A DNA stretch of 64,000 nucleotides from Chryseobacterium sp. BGARF1 (lineage in GTDB: Bacteria; Bacteroidota; Bacteroidia; Flavobacteriales; Weeksellaceae): contig NZ_LELA01000065.1 in NCBI RefSeq assembly GCF_001677955.1, positions 1 through 64,000 of the forward strand, given 5' to 3'. How positions within the stretch are numbered: position 1 is the stretch's first letter; each line of letters begins with the position of its first letter. The notes beneath the pieces are model-generated. The model had not been told where the DNA came from and did not search any database. It was given only the letters and a program-made list of their open reading frames with translations. Both the position numbers and the translations under genes were made by a program. This document shows positions 51,600 to 61,632 of the stretch, in pieces.

Positions 51600-53207
51600 A
51601 TGAAAATCACTAAAGTAAAATTAGTCTGTATATTAGGTTTGTTTGCATCTTTCAGTACTTCATGTGCTGTGAGAGAAAACTCACCCAAATCAAGTACTGT
51701 AAAAACAGTAAAAACTTCAAAAAATAATACGCTTAGAAATCCAGATCCTAAAACAGTTCCACCTATCGCAGCGATTCCTGTTGTAGAAGATTTTAAAGTT
51801 AATCTTCCAGCCATTAAAAGAGAATTCCGTGGGGTATGGATTGCGAGTGTTGCGAATATCAACTGGCCTTCAAGAAATAATCTTTCTGTAGATCAGCAAA
51901 AAGCAGAAGCAATCAATATGTTGAATATGCTTCAGGACAATAATTTTAATGCAGTAATCTTTCAGGCACGTCCGTCTGCAGATGCTTTATATACAAGCGA
52001 ATTGGAGCCTTGGTCTTATTTCTTGACCGGAAAAACAGGAGAACCACCATATCCAAATTATGATCCGTTGCAGTTTTGGATTGAAGAAGCCCATAAAAGA
52101 GGAATGGAGCTGCATGTTTGGCTGAATCCTTACAGGGCGCATCATTCTAATGGGGGACCGGTTTCAAAACAGTCGATGGTGAATAAACTATCAGATATTA
52201 CCATTAAACTGAAAAATGGGATGTATTGGTTAGATCCCGCAGATCCAAGAACACAAGGGCATGTTTCGAATGTTGTAAAAGATTTGGTGAAAAGATATGA
52301 CTTGGATGCAATACATTTTGATGATTATTTTTATCCGTACGCAACATACAATAGAGGAGCTGATTTTCCAGATCATGCAAGCTGGAGCGAGTATCAAAAA
52401 TCTGGCGGAACACTTTCAAGACCAGATTGGAGAAGAGATCAGGTAAATCAATTTGTAGAAAGAATTTATAAGGAAATTCACGCCGAGAAAAATTACGTAA
52501 AATTCGGAATCAGTCCATTCGGGATCTGGAAACCAGGTTATCCGGAAGGAATTGTAGGATCTTCGCAGTATGACGAACTGTTTGCTGATGCTAAATTATG
52601 GCTGAATAAAGGCTGGGTAGATTATTTTTCGCCACAGCTTTATTGGCCGATCGATTCGAAAGGGCAAGCTTTTGCTTCTCTTTTAAATTGGTGGAAATCT
52701 GAAAATACAATGAATCGTCATCTTTGGCCAGGCTTAAATACGGTTGAAGTGAAAGTTTCTGACAGACCGGGCGAAATTAAAAATCAGGTGGAATTATCAA
52801 GACAGATTTTAAAAGATGATGCTGGAGAAGTGCATTGGAGTATTGCGGGTTTAACGAAAAGTTCAAACATGCTTCCGACTTTAAAGAACGGACCTTACAA
52901 AGAAAAAGCTTTAACTCCGAAAAGTCCTTGGATAAAAGCAGTTCCTTTAGAAAAACCAACATTATTCATCAATGATAACGGAAGCTCTATACAAACGAGC
53001 TGGAGTACAAAAAATATAGGAAATGTTTTTCACTGGGTTCTTTTTACTCAGTACAACGGAGTTTGGGAAACCGAAATACTTACTTTGGATAACCTTTCAA
53101 AAGAAGTTCCTAAGTTTAAAGACGGCAAAAAATTGAATGCCATTGCGATAAAAGCGATTGACCGTTTAGGAAATGAAAGCGATTATATGGCGAAGAAAAT
53201 TAATTAA
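51600..53207 (+). CDS. GHL10-type glycoside hydrolase-like lipoprotein (YddW-like)
   Basis: The start at 51600 gives 535 aa with a lipoprotein signal (LFASFSTSC). The domain is like the GHL10/DUF187 family: EFRGVWIASVANINWPSRNNLSVDQQKAEAI, MELHVWLNPYRAHHS, DLDAIHFDDYFYPY, VKFGISPFGIWKPGYP, YFSPQLYWPI. It is a TIM-barrel hydrolase, probably acting on peptidoglycan or surface glycans. A C-terminal fibronectin-like domain follows from about residue 450. Confidence 0.88.
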   Translation: MKITKVKLVCILGLFASFSTSCAVRENSPKSSTVKTVKTSKNNTLRNPDPKTVPPIAAIPVVEDFKVNLPAIKREFRGVWIASVANINWPSRNNLSVDQQKAEAINMLNMLQDNNFNAVIFQARPSADALYTSELEPWSYFLTGKTGEPPYPNYDPLQFWIEEAHKRGMELHVWLNPYRAHHSNGGPVSKQSMVNKLSDITIKLKNGMYWLDPADPRTQGHVSNVVKDLVKRYDLDAIHFDDYFYPYATYNRGADFPDHASWSEYQKSGGTLSRPDWRRDQVNQFVERIYKEIHAEKNYVKFGISPFGIWKPGYPEGIVGSSQYDELFADAKLWLNKGWVDYFSPQLYWPIDSKGQAFASLLNWWKSENTMNRHLWPGLNTVEVKVSDRPGEIKNQVELSRQILKDDAGEVHWSIAGLTKSSNMLPTLKNGPYKEKALTPKSPWIKAVPLEKPTLFINDNGSSIQTSWSTKNIGNVFHWVLFTQYNGVWETEILTLDNLSKEVPKFKDGKKLNAIAIKAIDRLGNESDYMAKKIN

Positions 53208-53222
53208 AGAAATACCAAGAAC

Positions 53223-53258
53223 AAAAAAAAGACGCAAAATTTGCGTCTTTTTTTTTTA
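53223..53258. terminator. Bidirectional terminator
   Basis: GACGCAAA (53231-53238) pairs with TTTGCGTC (53240-53247), flanked by an A-run and a T-run. It serves both convergent genes, the GHL10-type gene and metG. Confidence 0.9.
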
Positions 53259-53275
53259 TATCTAAATGTAGAAAT

Positions 53276-55312
53276 TTATCCAATCTCAATACCGTTCTCA
53301 ACATTGCTGTCGTCCGGTGTTACGAAAGATAATTTTCCGTCAGGTTTTGTCGTCAATAGCAACATTCCCTGAGATTCAATTCCTCTGATTTTTCTTGGAG
53401 CAAGATTTAATAAAATCATGACTTGTTTTCCAATCACTTCTTCTGCGGTGAAACTTTCTGCAATCCCTGAAACTACAGTTCTTACATCAACACCTGTGTC
53501 AACAGTTAGTTTTAATAATTTATCTGCTTTTTCTACTTTTTCAGCTTCAATAATCGTTGCTGTTCTCAAGTCGATTTTTGTAAAATCATCAAACTGTATT
53601 TCCTCTTTCATTGGGTTGGCGTTAGGATTTGTTTTTTTATTGCTTTGTTTTGTATTTTCTAATTTCTGAATCTGAGCTTCGATAACATCATCTTCGATTT
53701 TCGAGAAAAGAAGAGAAGATTCGTTGATTTGATGACCGGTTTCAATTAAAACAGTTTTTGTTTCAACAGTATTCCAATCTGATTTTTGAACATTAAACAT
53801 GTTCAATAATTTCTCAGAACTGAAAGGCATAAACGGCTCACACAATTGCGCTAAAGCAACAGCAATCTGAGCTCCGACAAATAAAGATTGCGCTGCTTTT
53901 TCAGGATTATCTTTAATCGTTTTCCAAGGTTCTTCAGCCTGAAGATACTGGTTTCCGAAACGTGCTAAATTCATTAAAGCCGTCAGAGAATTTCTGAATT
54001 CATAATTTTCTAAGAATCCTGAAATTTCTTTTGCTGATTTGTTGATTTCCGCTAATTCCGGAGCATTTACATCACCTTGAGGAACAATTCCATCATAATA
54101 TTTATGAATTAAAACCGCAACTCTGTTGATGAAGTTTCCGAAAATTCCAACCAATTCAGAATTATTTTTAGTCTGGAAATCCTTCCAAGTAAAGTTATTA
54201 TCCTTTGTTTCAGGAGCTGAAGAAAGCAATGCATAACGCAAAACATCTTGCTGTCCAGGGAATTCTTCAACATATTCATGTGCCCAAACTGCCCAGTTTC
54301 TGGAAGTTGAAATTTTATCGTTTTCAAGGTTCAAAAATTCAAACGCAGGAACGTTTTTCGGCATTTTGTAATCTCCGTGAGCCTTCATCATCGCAGGAAA
54401 AATAATACAGTGGAATACAATATTATCTTTTCCGATAAAGTGAACCAAATCACTTTCTTCACTTTGCCAATAATCTTTCCAGTCTTTCCCGTTTTTCGCT
54501 GCCCATTCTTTGGTGAAAGAAATATATCCGATCGGTGCATCAAACCAAACATACAATACTTTTCCGTCTGCTCCGGGAAGTGGAACAGGAACGCCCCAGT
54601 TCAAATCTCTGGTCATCGCACGAGGTTTTAAACCATCATTCAACCAAGATTTTACCTGTCCGTAAACGTTCGGTTTCCAGTCGTCTTTATGACCTTCAAT
54701 GATCCATTCGTTCAGAAAGTCTTCGTATTCATTTAATGGTAAATACCAGTTTTTTGTTTCTTTTAAAATAGGAACGTTTCCGCTCAACATCGATTTTGGA
54801 TTGATCAATTCTGATGGAGAAAGGGTAGAACCACACTTCTCACACTGATCTCCGTAAGCGTTTTCGTTACCACAGTTCGGGCAAGTTCCAACGATATATC
54901 GGTCAGCCAAAAATTCATTAGCCTGTTCATCGAAATATTGCTCAGACATTTCTTCCGAAAATTTCCCTTTTTCATAAAGAACTTTAAAGAAATCCTGGCT
55001 TGTTTCACGGTGATTAGCCGATGTTGTTCTAGAATATTCATCAAAAGAAATCCCTAAATCTGAAAAAGATTTTTTGATGATTTCGTGATATTTATCAACG
55101 ATATCTTGTGGGGTAACACCTTCTTTTTTAGCTCTTATGGTAATAGGAATTCCGTGTTCATCGCTTCCGCAGATAAAAGCAACATCTTTTCCCGATCTTC
55201 TCTGAAATCTCGCATAAACATCTGCAGGAATGTAAACTCCAGCCAAATGCCCAATATGAACCGGTCCGTTTGCATATGGCAAAGCCGCCGTAATCATCTT
55301 TCTGTTTGACAT
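53276..55312 (-). CDS. metG: Methionyl-tRNA synthetase
   Basis: The 678-aa enzyme charges tRNA with methionine. It has the HIGH-type signature PYANGPVHIGHLAG, a zinc knuckle (CPNCGNENAYGDQCEKCG), the KMSKS-type loop as ENDKISTSRNWAVW, and a C-terminal tRNA-binding OB domain (FTKIDLRTATIIEAEKVEKADKLLKL...IRGIESQGMLL). KISTS in place of KMSKS is found in this enzyme family in Bacteroidota. Confidence 0.97.
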   Translation of the reverse strand: MSNRKMITAALPYANGPVHIGHLAGVYIPADVYARFQRRSGKDVAFICGSDEHGIPITIRAKKEGVTPQDIVDKYHEIIKKSFSDLGISFDEYSRTTSANHRETSQDFFKVLYEKGKFSEEMSEQYFDEQANEFLADRYIVGTCPNCGNENAYGDQCEKCGSTLSPSELINPKSMLSGNVPILKETKNWYLPLNEYEDFLNEWIIEGHKDDWKPNVYGQVKSWLNDGLKPRAMTRDLNWGVPVPLPGADGKVLYVWFDAPIGYISFTKEWAAKNGKDWKDYWQSEESDLVHFIGKDNIVFHCIIFPAMMKAHGDYKMPKNVPAFEFLNLENDKISTSRNWAVWAHEYVEEFPGQQDVLRYALLSSAPETKDNNFTWKDFQTKNNSELVGIFGNFINRVAVLIHKYYDGIVPQGDVNAPELAEINKSAKEISGFLENYEFRNSLTALMNLARFGNQYLQAEEPWKTIKDNPEKAAQSLFVGAQIAVALAQLCEPFMPFSSEKLLNMFNVQKSDWNTVETKTVLIETGHQINESSLLFSKIEDDVIEAQIQKLENTKQSNKKTNPNANPMKEEIQFDDFTKIDLRTATIIEAEKVEKADKLLKLTVDTGVDVRTVVSGIAESFTAEEVIGKQVMILLNLAPRKIRGIESQGMLLLTTKPDGKLSFVTPDDSNVENGIEIG

Positions 55313-55334
55313 TTATAGTATAGTTTTAAGTCTG

Positions 55335-55342
55335 CAAAGATA
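55335..55342 (-). promoter_or_regulatory. metG promoter -7 box
   Basis: On the minus strand TATCTTTG matches the Bacteroidota TAnnTTTG box, 23 bp before the metG start. A -33 box is not clear. Confidence 0.5.
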
Positions 55343-55480
55343 AAGATAATCTGCCAAAATTCCCCGATTTAGACGCTATAATATCGTGTGCAATTTTTAT
55401 AACTAAAGAATCTTTATCTGAATTAATGCCAATTGTTGGTTCTAATTTTTTATTTTTAAAGTTTATAAATATTCAATAAA

Positions 55481-57634
55481 ATGAAAATTACAGTTGCTGC
55501 GGTTTTATTATCGATGATGTTTGCAGGTGCGAATGCACAATCTCTGAAATCTCCGGACGGAAAATTTGAAATGAATTTCCAGCTCAAAAACGGAGTTCCT
55601 TTTTACAATTTAAAATACAACGGATCTACGGTTGTTGAAGATTCTAAATTAGGTTTAAGGCTTTTTAAAGATACTTCGGTAACATTTGCCTCAGAAATTA
55701 CTAAAACTGAAGATGCAAAATTTGATTTGAATAATGACTTCGTAAAAACTTCTGAAAAAAGAGATTCAAAAAACGAAACCTGGCAACCTGTTTTAGGTGA
55801 AAAGAAAAATTACATCAATCATTATAATGAATTGGCGGTTACGCTGAATCAAAATTCTACAGACAGAAGTATTGTCGTAAAGTTTAGACTGTTTAATGAC
55901 GGTTTAGGTTTTAGATATGAATTTCCGCAACAGAAAAATCTGAATTATTTTATCATTAAAGAAGAAGATTCAGAGTTTGATTTTCCAACCGACATGAAAG
56001 CTTGGTGGATGGTTGCCGATTACGATTCTCAGGAATACAGATATCAGGAAACCAATATCTCTGAAATTCCTGCAAGATGGGACAAAGCTTTTGACTCTAA
56101 TGCTTCCCAGAAATTAATTAAAAATGCAGTTCAGTCGCCGTTGATGTTAAAAAAGAACGGAAAAGAACCTTTGTATATCAATATTGCAGAAGCGGCAGTT
56201 CTCAATTATGCAGCTTCACATCTTGAGGTTGATGCTCAAAATTTTAAATTTAAAACGCATCTTACAGCAGATCGACAAGGTGCAAAAGGTTACATTCAGA
56301 CTCCTTATATAACGCCTTGGAGAACGATTATTGTTTCGCCAAAAGCGGAAGAGTTGATGGACTCAAAAATGTTATTTAATCTAAATGAGCCTACAAAATA
56401 TACCGATACTTCTTATATAAAACCTACAAAATATATGGGAGTTTGGTGGGAAATGATTATCGGAAAAGCGCAGTGGGCGTATTCTACAGCAGATAATGTG
56501 CATCTTGGAGTCACTGATTTTTCTAAATTAACACCCAACGGAAAACACGCAACTAATACTACAAGAGTTAAAGAATATATTGATTTTGCCGCTGCAAACG
56601 GTTTCGACGGTTTGTTGATCGAAGGTTGGAATATTGGGTGGGAAGACTGGTTCGGTCACTCCAAAGAATATGTTTTTGATTTTTTGACTCCTTATCCGGA
56701 TTTTGATATTAAAATACTGAATGAATATGCACATTCAAAAGGAATTAAACTGATTATGCATCACGAAACTTCCGGTTCGGCAACGAATTACGAAAGATGG
56801 GCAGATCAGGCTTTTCAGTTGATGAATAAATACGGGTACACTTCTGTGAAAACGGGCTATGTAGGCGATATAATCCCGAGAGGAGAACATCATTATTCAC
56901 AATGGACGATCAATCATTATTACAGAATTGTAGAAAAAGCGAATGACTATAAAATTATGGTGAATTCTCACGAATCAGTTCGCCCGGGAGGAGAAAGTCG
57001 TACCTATCCGAATTATATTTCAGCAGAAGCCGCTCGTGGAACAGAATACGAAGCGTTTGCCGGAAATAACCCTGATCATCAGACAATTCTTCCATTTACA
57101 AGATGGATGGGCGGTTCGATGGATTATACGCCGGGAATTTTCCAAACTAAATTAGATTATTATTTTCCCGGAGATAAACGTTTTGTGAAAACCACTTTGG
57201 CAAAACAATTGGGACTGTATGTAACGATGTATATGCCTTTACAAATGGCTGCAGATTTACCGGAAAATTACGCGAAACACATGGATGCTTTCCAGTTTAT
57301 CAAAGATGTTGCGGCAGATTGGGATGATACAAAAATTCTTTCGGCAGAACCGGGAGATTATGTAATCACAGCGAGAAAAGCAAAAGGCACAGAAAACTGG
57401 TTTGTTGGTGGAATTACCGATGAAAACAAACGAGAATATACCGTAGATTTTTCATTTTTAGATAAAGGAAAAAAATACGAAGCAATCATTTATGAAGATG
57501 GAAAAGACGCTGATTATATCGATAATCCTCAAAGTTATAACATCTACAAAAAGCAAATCACGAGTAAATCTAAAATAAATTTTAAAATGGTTCGAAGCGG
57601 TGGTTTTGCTGTTTCCATAAAGCCTGTAAAATAA
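55481..57634 (+). CDS. GH97 family alpha-glucosidase/galactosidase
   Basis: A 717-aa exported enzyme (signal peptide ending GANAQ) of family GH97, the SusB group. It has the N-terminal beta-sandwich (SLKSPDGKFEMNFQLKNGVPFYNLKYNG), the barrel with KYMGVWWEMIIGKAQWAY, GFDGLLIEGWNIGWEDW, GIKLIMHHETSG and YKIMVNSHESVRPGG, and a C-terminal beta domain. It is calcium-dependent and acts on alpha-glycosides in the periplasm. No Sus-like genes lie beside it. Confidence 0.93.
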   Translation: MKITVAAVLLSMMFAGANAQSLKSPDGKFEMNFQLKNGVPFYNLKYNGSTVVEDSKLGLRLFKDTSVTFASEITKTEDAKFDLNNDFVKTSEKRDSKNETWQPVLGEKKNYINHYNELAVTLNQNSTDRSIVVKFRLFNDGLGFRYEFPQQKNLNYFIIKEEDSEFDFPTDMKAWWMVADYDSQEYRYQETNISEIPARWDKAFDSNASQKLIKNAVQSPLMLKKNGKEPLYINIAEAAVLNYAASHLEVDAQNFKFKTHLTADRQGAKGYIQTPYITPWRTIIVSPKAEELMDSKMLFNLNEPTKYTDTSYIKPTKYMGVWWEMIIGKAQWAYSTADNVHLGVTDFSKLTPNGKHATNTTRVKEYIDFAAANGFDGLLIEGWNIGWEDWFGHSKEYVFDFLTPYPDFDIKILNEYAHSKGIKLIMHHETSGSATNYERWADQAFQLMNKYGYTSVKTGYVGDIIPRGEHHYSQWTINHYYRIVEKANDYKIMVNSHESVRPGGESRTYPNYISAEAARGTEYEAFAGNNPDHQTILPFTRWMGGSMDYTPGIFQTKLDYYFPGDKRFVKTTLAKQLGLYVTMYMPLQMAADLPENYAKHMDAFQFIKDVAADWDDTKILSAEPGDYVITARKAKGTENWFVGGITDENKREYTVDFSFLDKGKKYEAIIYEDGKDADYIDNPQSYNIYKKQITSKSKINFKMVRSGGFAVSIKPVK

Positions 57635-57651
57635 ATAATTTGTAATTTTAG

Positions 57652-57688
57652 AGTCCTTAAAGCCAAAAACTTTAAGGACTTTTATTTT
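57652..57688 (+). terminator. Terminator after the GH97 gene
   Basis: AGTCCTTAAAG (57652-57662) pairs perfectly with CTTTAAGGACT (57670-57680), followed by TTTATTTTT. The remaining gap to 57890 shows no gene. Confidence 0.85.
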
Positions 57689-57890
57689 TGTACATGATAT
57701 TTTTTAACCACAAAAGTGACAAAAGATTTTACGAGTAAATAAGTTATTCAAAAGCTAGCAAAACAAACTATAAATGCGAATTTTAGATTTTGAGTACTTT
57801 TGAACTTCTTTTTTTTCAATCATTTCTTTTGATTCTTTTGCGGTTAAGTTTTTTGTTATGTACTCAAACTTTTATTTTAAATGATATTGA

Positions 57891-58886
57891 ATGAAGCTGA
57901 TTACTAAAATTTTCACCAAGCAAAATACTTTTCTTTTTTTATTGGTTGCTATGGTTTTAATGGCGAAACTAATTCCCTTTAAAGGATCTTACAACCAGTA
58001 TTTTGATCTTTCAGGATTTATCGATTGGGGAATTGCTGGGATTTTTCTTTTATATGGTTTAAAATTAAATCTGAAAGAAGTCGTAAAAGATGTTTCCAAT
58101 TGGAAATTACACTTGCTGATCCAGTCAGGCACTTTTATTATTTTTCCTTTACTGGTCTTAATTTTATATCCATTCGTAAAAGATTCTCAATATTACAACA
58201 TTTGGCTTTCCTTATTTTTTCTCGCAAGTTTGCCATCAACCGTTTCTTCATCGGTTGTGATGGTTTCTATTGCAAAAGGAAATGTCACTTCAGCGATTTT
58301 TAATGCATCCATTTCAGGAATTATCGGGATTGTGATGACTCCGCTTTTGATGAGTTTTTTCCTGACTTCAAATGGAGAAGGTGGAGATCAAATTGAAATT
58401 ATCGAACAGTTATTATTAAAAGTTTTACTTCCGATTATTTTAGGGATTTTGCTGAATCCTGTTTTCAAAAAGTGGGTGACAAAATATTCAAGTATCATTG
58501 CAGAATTTGACCGACTGATTATTTTATTGATCGTGTATGAAAGTTTTTCGAGTGCATTTATTGAAAATATTTTTGCTTCAGTTCCTTCACTGGTGTTTGT
58601 AATTTTAGCGTTGAGTGTGGTTTTTCTGTTTTTTTCAGTATATTATATTCTTAAAATTCTAGCTGAGAAAATGAATTTTAAACCTAAAGAAATTATCACT
58701 GCTACTTTTTGCGGATCAAAAAAATCTTTGGTTCACGGAAGTTTGTTTCTTCTTGTTTTAGGAATTCCGGATGAGCAAAAAGTTTTATTTTTGCTTCCTG
58801 TAATGGTTTATCACAGTTTTCAATTGTTCTACGTAAGTTGGTTGGCGAATAAAATTGCAAAACGAATGGAAATTACAGCATCTTAA
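57891..58886 (+). CDS. Bile acid:sodium symporter family protein
   Basis: A 331-aa protein with about ten membrane segments. LPSTVSSSVVMVSIAKGNVTSAIFNASISGIIGIVMTPLLM and the late motif ITATFCGSKKSLVHGSLFLLVLGIP are typical of the SBF-like (PF13593) group. It probably moves an organic anion with sodium. It lies 18 bp before the aspartoacylase-like gene, so both probably form an operon. Confidence 0.88.
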   Translation: MKLITKIFTKQNTFLFLLVAMVLMAKLIPFKGSYNQYFDLSGFIDWGIAGIFLLYGLKLNLKEVVKDVSNWKLHLLIQSGTFIIFPLLVLILYPFVKDSQYYNIWLSLFFLASLPSTVSSSVVMVSIAKGNVTSAIFNASISGIIGIVMTPLLMSFFLTSNGEGGDQIEIIEQLLLKVLLPIILGILLNPVFKKWVTKYSSIIAEFDRLIILLIVYESFSSAFIENIFASVPSLVFVILALSVVFLFFSVYYILKILAEKMNFKPKEIITATFCGSKKSLVHGSLFLLVLGIPDEQKVLFLLPVMVYHSFQLFYVSWLANKIAKRMEITAS

Positions 58887-58904
58887 ATTTAATGATATTT
58901 AAAA

Positions 58905-59954
58905 ATGATAAAATTAATCTCCAAAACGGTTGTATTATCAGCTTTTGCTTCTTTTACAATGTTGAAATCTCAATCAGTAAAGGAAATTTTAAAACAAAAT
59001 GGCTCTTTCAGAAAAGACACGGTATTTTCTGTTAAAAGTGATTTAAAAGAAACTTATTTACCGGTTACGATTATTAAAGGAAAAGAAAAAGGTCCGATTT
59101 TCACGATTGTCGCAGGAATTCATGGCTACGAATATCCACCAATTATTGCTGTTCAGGAATTATTAAACGAAATAAAACCCGAAAATATAAATGGAAGTTT
59201 AATTATTATTCCAATCGCAAATGTTGAATCTTTTCAAAAAAGAACTCCTTTTGTAAATCCATTGGATGGCAAAAATTTAAATACAGCTTTTCCGGGTTTA
59301 AAAAGCGGAAGTCCAACCGAGCAGATTGCACACTTGATCACGAAAGAAATTATTCCTAATTCAACAATTTTTTTAGATATTCATGGTGGTGATGCTAATG
59401 AAGATTTATTGCCTTTTATTTGCTATTACGACAGAAAAGATATGCCTGAAAACACCAAAAAAGCTCATGAATTATCGGTGAGATCAGGAATTCAATATAT
59501 TGTTTCTTATCCTTACACTTTAACTGCGAATGAACCTGCGAAATATGCTTTCAAAGAAGCTACACAGCAGGGAATTACAGCTTTGAGTATTGAAGCCGGA
59601 AAACTGGGAACAGTACAGAAAGACAATGTTGATTTGATCAAAACTGCGGTTTACAACATGCTTGAAAATTCTGGAAATTATGCGACGAGAAAATCAAAAA
59701 AGGTCAATCAAAAATCAATCGTTCTTTTAAACCAACAAGATTATATAAGAGTTCCTGAAAACGGAATCTTTTATAGTGAACTGAAAAGTGGAGATAAAGT
59801 AAAAAAGAATCAGATTTTAGGCTATATTACCGACGAATTTGGAACCAAAAAACATGATATCGTTTCGCAAACCACCGGAATTATTTTGTACAAAGTAGGA
59901 ACTCCGCCAGTAAATAAAGGCGAAACTCTTTTTTGTATCGGATATAATGAATAA
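58905..59954 (+). CDS. Succinylglutamate desuccinylase/aspartoacylase family protein
   Basis: A 349-aa zinc hydrolase of the M14-like AspA/AstE family. The first zinc ligands are in VAGIHGYEYPP (His and Glu) and the third in FLDIHGGDANEDLLP. The late NGIFYSELKSGDKVKKNQILGYITDEFG is the usual C-terminal beta domain. A signal peptide (MIKLISKTVVLSAFASFTMLKSQ) sends it to the periplasm. It may hydrolyse an N-acyl amino acid imported by its neighbour. Confidence 0.88.
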   Translation: MIKLISKTVVLSAFASFTMLKSQSVKEILKQNGSFRKDTVFSVKSDLKETYLPVTIIKGKEKGPIFTIVAGIHGYEYPPIIAVQELLNEIKPENINGSLIIIPIANVESFQKRTPFVNPLDGKNLNTAFPGLKSGSPTEQIAHLITKEIIPNSTIFLDIHGGDANEDLLPFICYYDRKDMPENTKKAHELSVRSGIQYIVSYPYTLTANEPAKYAFKEATQQGITALSIEAGKLGTVQKDNVDLIKTAVYNMLENSGNYATRKSKKVNQKSIVLLNQQDYIRVPENGIFYSELKSGDKVKKNQILGYITDEFGTKKHDIVSQTTGIILYKVGTPPVNKGETLFCIGYNE

Positions 59955-59971
59955 AATATAAATCTATTATA

Positions 59972-60502
59972 ATGAAAAAAACAAAACTTTTCTTTGCTCT
60001 AGCAATCTTCCTATTTGCTTTTTCAGGCTTTTCGGCCCAATCTAAAGATGCGAAATTTGAAAAAGAAAGAACTGAAATCTCAAAAATGCTTGATGATTTC
60101 AATGTTGCTGCAGCCAATGCAGAATTTGAAAAATACTTCAGTTTTTTTGCTGATGAATCTACATTTATCGGAACCGACGCAACAGAAATCTGGAATAAGC
60201 AAGAATTTAAAACTTGGGCAAAACCGCATTTCGACAAGAAAAAAACATGGAATTTCACTTCCGTTAAAAGAAATATCTATTTCAGCAAAGACGGAAAATT
60301 GGCTTGGTTTGACGAATTGCTGGATACTCAAATGAAAATCTGCCGAGGTTCCGGAGTTGTAGAAAAAATAAACGGAGCCTGGAAAGTTAAACAATATGTA
60401 CTTTCTATGACCATTCCAAATGATCTTGTCGATAAAGTGGTTGCTGAAAAATCTGCAATGGAAGACGATATTTTAACGGAACTGAAAAACAATAAAAAAT
60501 AA
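59972..60502 (+). CDS. Exported NTF2-like (SnoaL/DUF4440-type) protein
   Basis: A 176-aa protein with signal peptide (FFALAIFLFAFSGFSAQ). The mature part has the cone fold signature: EISKMLDDFNVAAANAEFEKYFSFFADESTFIGTDATEIWNKQEF, then VVEKINGAWKVKQYVLSM. It follows the aspartoacylase-like gene by 17 bp. The ligand is unknown. Confidence 0.8.
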   Translation: MKKTKLFFALAIFLFAFSGFSAQSKDAKFEKERTEISKMLDDFNVAAANAEFEKYFSFFADESTFIGTDATEIWNKQEFKTWAKPHFDKKKTWNFTSVKRNIYFSKDGKLAWFDELLDTQMKICRGSGVVEKINGAWKVKQYVLSMTIPNDLVDKVVAEKSAMEDDILTELKNNKK

Positions 60503-60541
60503 ATTATTTGACGATATAAACTCAATAATTTCATCAATAGG

Positions 60542-60564
60542 AGCGGACTTTAGTCCGCTTTTTT
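60542..60564 (+). terminator. Terminator or repeat-type hairpin
   Basis: AGCGGACT (60542-60549) pairs with AGTCCGCT (60552-60559), followed by TTTTT. A second small palindrome (TGGCTTTAGCCA) follows at about 60581. These look like dispersed flavobacterial palindromes that also act as terminators. The rest of the gap has no gene. Confidence 0.7.
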
Positions 60565-60709
60565 AATAGGTATGTAAAAATGGCTTTAGCCAAAACTTAT
60601 GATTAAAATTCACTTCGAAGAAAATTGACAATTCACAATTCAAAAATCATCATTCACAACATAAAATCCTTTCTTATCCTACGTCAACAATTCCGGAATC
60701 TGCAAGCTG

Positions 60710-60717
60710 TACATTTG
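60710..60717 (+). promoter_or_regulatory. Promoter -7 box of the pirin gene
   Basis: TACATTTG matches TAnnTTTG, 54 bp before the pirin start. A -33 TTTG is not clear at the usual spacing. Confidence 0.45.
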
Positions 60718-60770
60718 TATCATAATTAAAAGCAATTATAATAATTAGATAACAAATAAATAATAAAGAT

Positions 60771-61499
60771 ATGAAAACAGTTTATCACAAAGCAGATTCC
60801 AGAGGTCACGCCAATCATGGTTGGTTAAATTCTTATCACACATTCAGTTTTGCAGGATATCAAAATCCTGAAAGAACCCATTTTGGAGTTTTAAGAGTTT
60901 TGAATGATGATACCGTTTCTCAGGGAATGGGTTTCGGAACACATCCTCACAAAGACATGGAAATTATTTCTATTCCTTTGGAAGGTGATTTAGAACACAA
61001 AGATTCTATGGGAACCACTGCAGTGATCAAAAAAGGAGAAATCCAGGTAATGAGCGCAGGAACGGGAGTTCAACACAGCGAATACAACAAAAATAAAGAT
61101 GAAGCTGTAAAATTCTTACAGATCTGGGTCTTCCCAAGAGAAGTTGGAGTAGAGCCAAGATATGACCAAATAAGCATTACAAACGGAGCAAAAGATAATG
61201 GGTTTCAACAGATTTTATCTCCTAATAAAAACGATGCTGGAGTTTGGATTCATCAGGATGCATGGTTTAATTTGGCTAAATTTACCAAAGGAAATGGTAA
61301 AAACTATATGGTCAATAAAAAAGGAAATGGTGTTTACGCTTTTGTTTTAAAAGGAAGTGCAAAAGTAGGCGATAGAGTTTTAGGTGAAAGAGACGGCTTA
61401 GGAATCTGGGATACCCAAAGTTTCAACATCGAAGCAACAGAAGATACAGAAATCCTTTTAATGGAAGTTCCAATGGAATTACCGTCTTATTTAAAATAA
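60771..61499 (+). CDS. Pirin family protein
   Basis: A 242-aa bicupin. The metal site residues are present: H58 and H60 in GFGTHPHKDMEII, H102 and E104 in GTGVQHSEYN. It starts with the family signature KADSRGHANHGWLNSYHTFSFA. Bacterial pirins often have quercetinase-type activity or protect from stress. The substrate here is unknown. Confidence 0.93.
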   Translation: MKTVYHKADSRGHANHGWLNSYHTFSFAGYQNPERTHFGVLRVLNDDTVSQGMGFGTHPHKDMEIISIPLEGDLEHKDSMGTTAVIKKGEIQVMSAGTGVQHSEYNKNKDEAVKFLQIWVFPREVGVEPRYDQISITNGAKDNGFQQILSPNKNDAGVWIHQDAWFNLAKFTKGNGKNYMVNKKGNGVYAFVLKGSAKVGDRVLGERDGLGIWDTQSFNIEATEDTEILLMEVPMELPSYLK

Positions 61500-61519
61500 T
61501 TAAAATATTTTTGCCGAAT

Positions 61520-61582
61520 AAAAATTCCCCTCCTTTGGAGGGGTGGCGAAAATTCGAAAGAATTTTTGACGGGGTGGTTTAA
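61520..61582. repeat. Palindromic intergenic element
   Basis: CCCCTCC (61527-61533) pairs with GGAGGGG (61537-61543), followed by GTGGCGAAAATTCGAAAGA and GACGGGGTGGTTT. This composition recurs as an intergenic element in flavobacterial genomes. It may also end the pirin transcript. Confidence 0.5.
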
Positions 61583-61632
61583 GTACTACTTCAACAATAA
61601 TACATTAAAACTTAGACAAATTTAAATATACA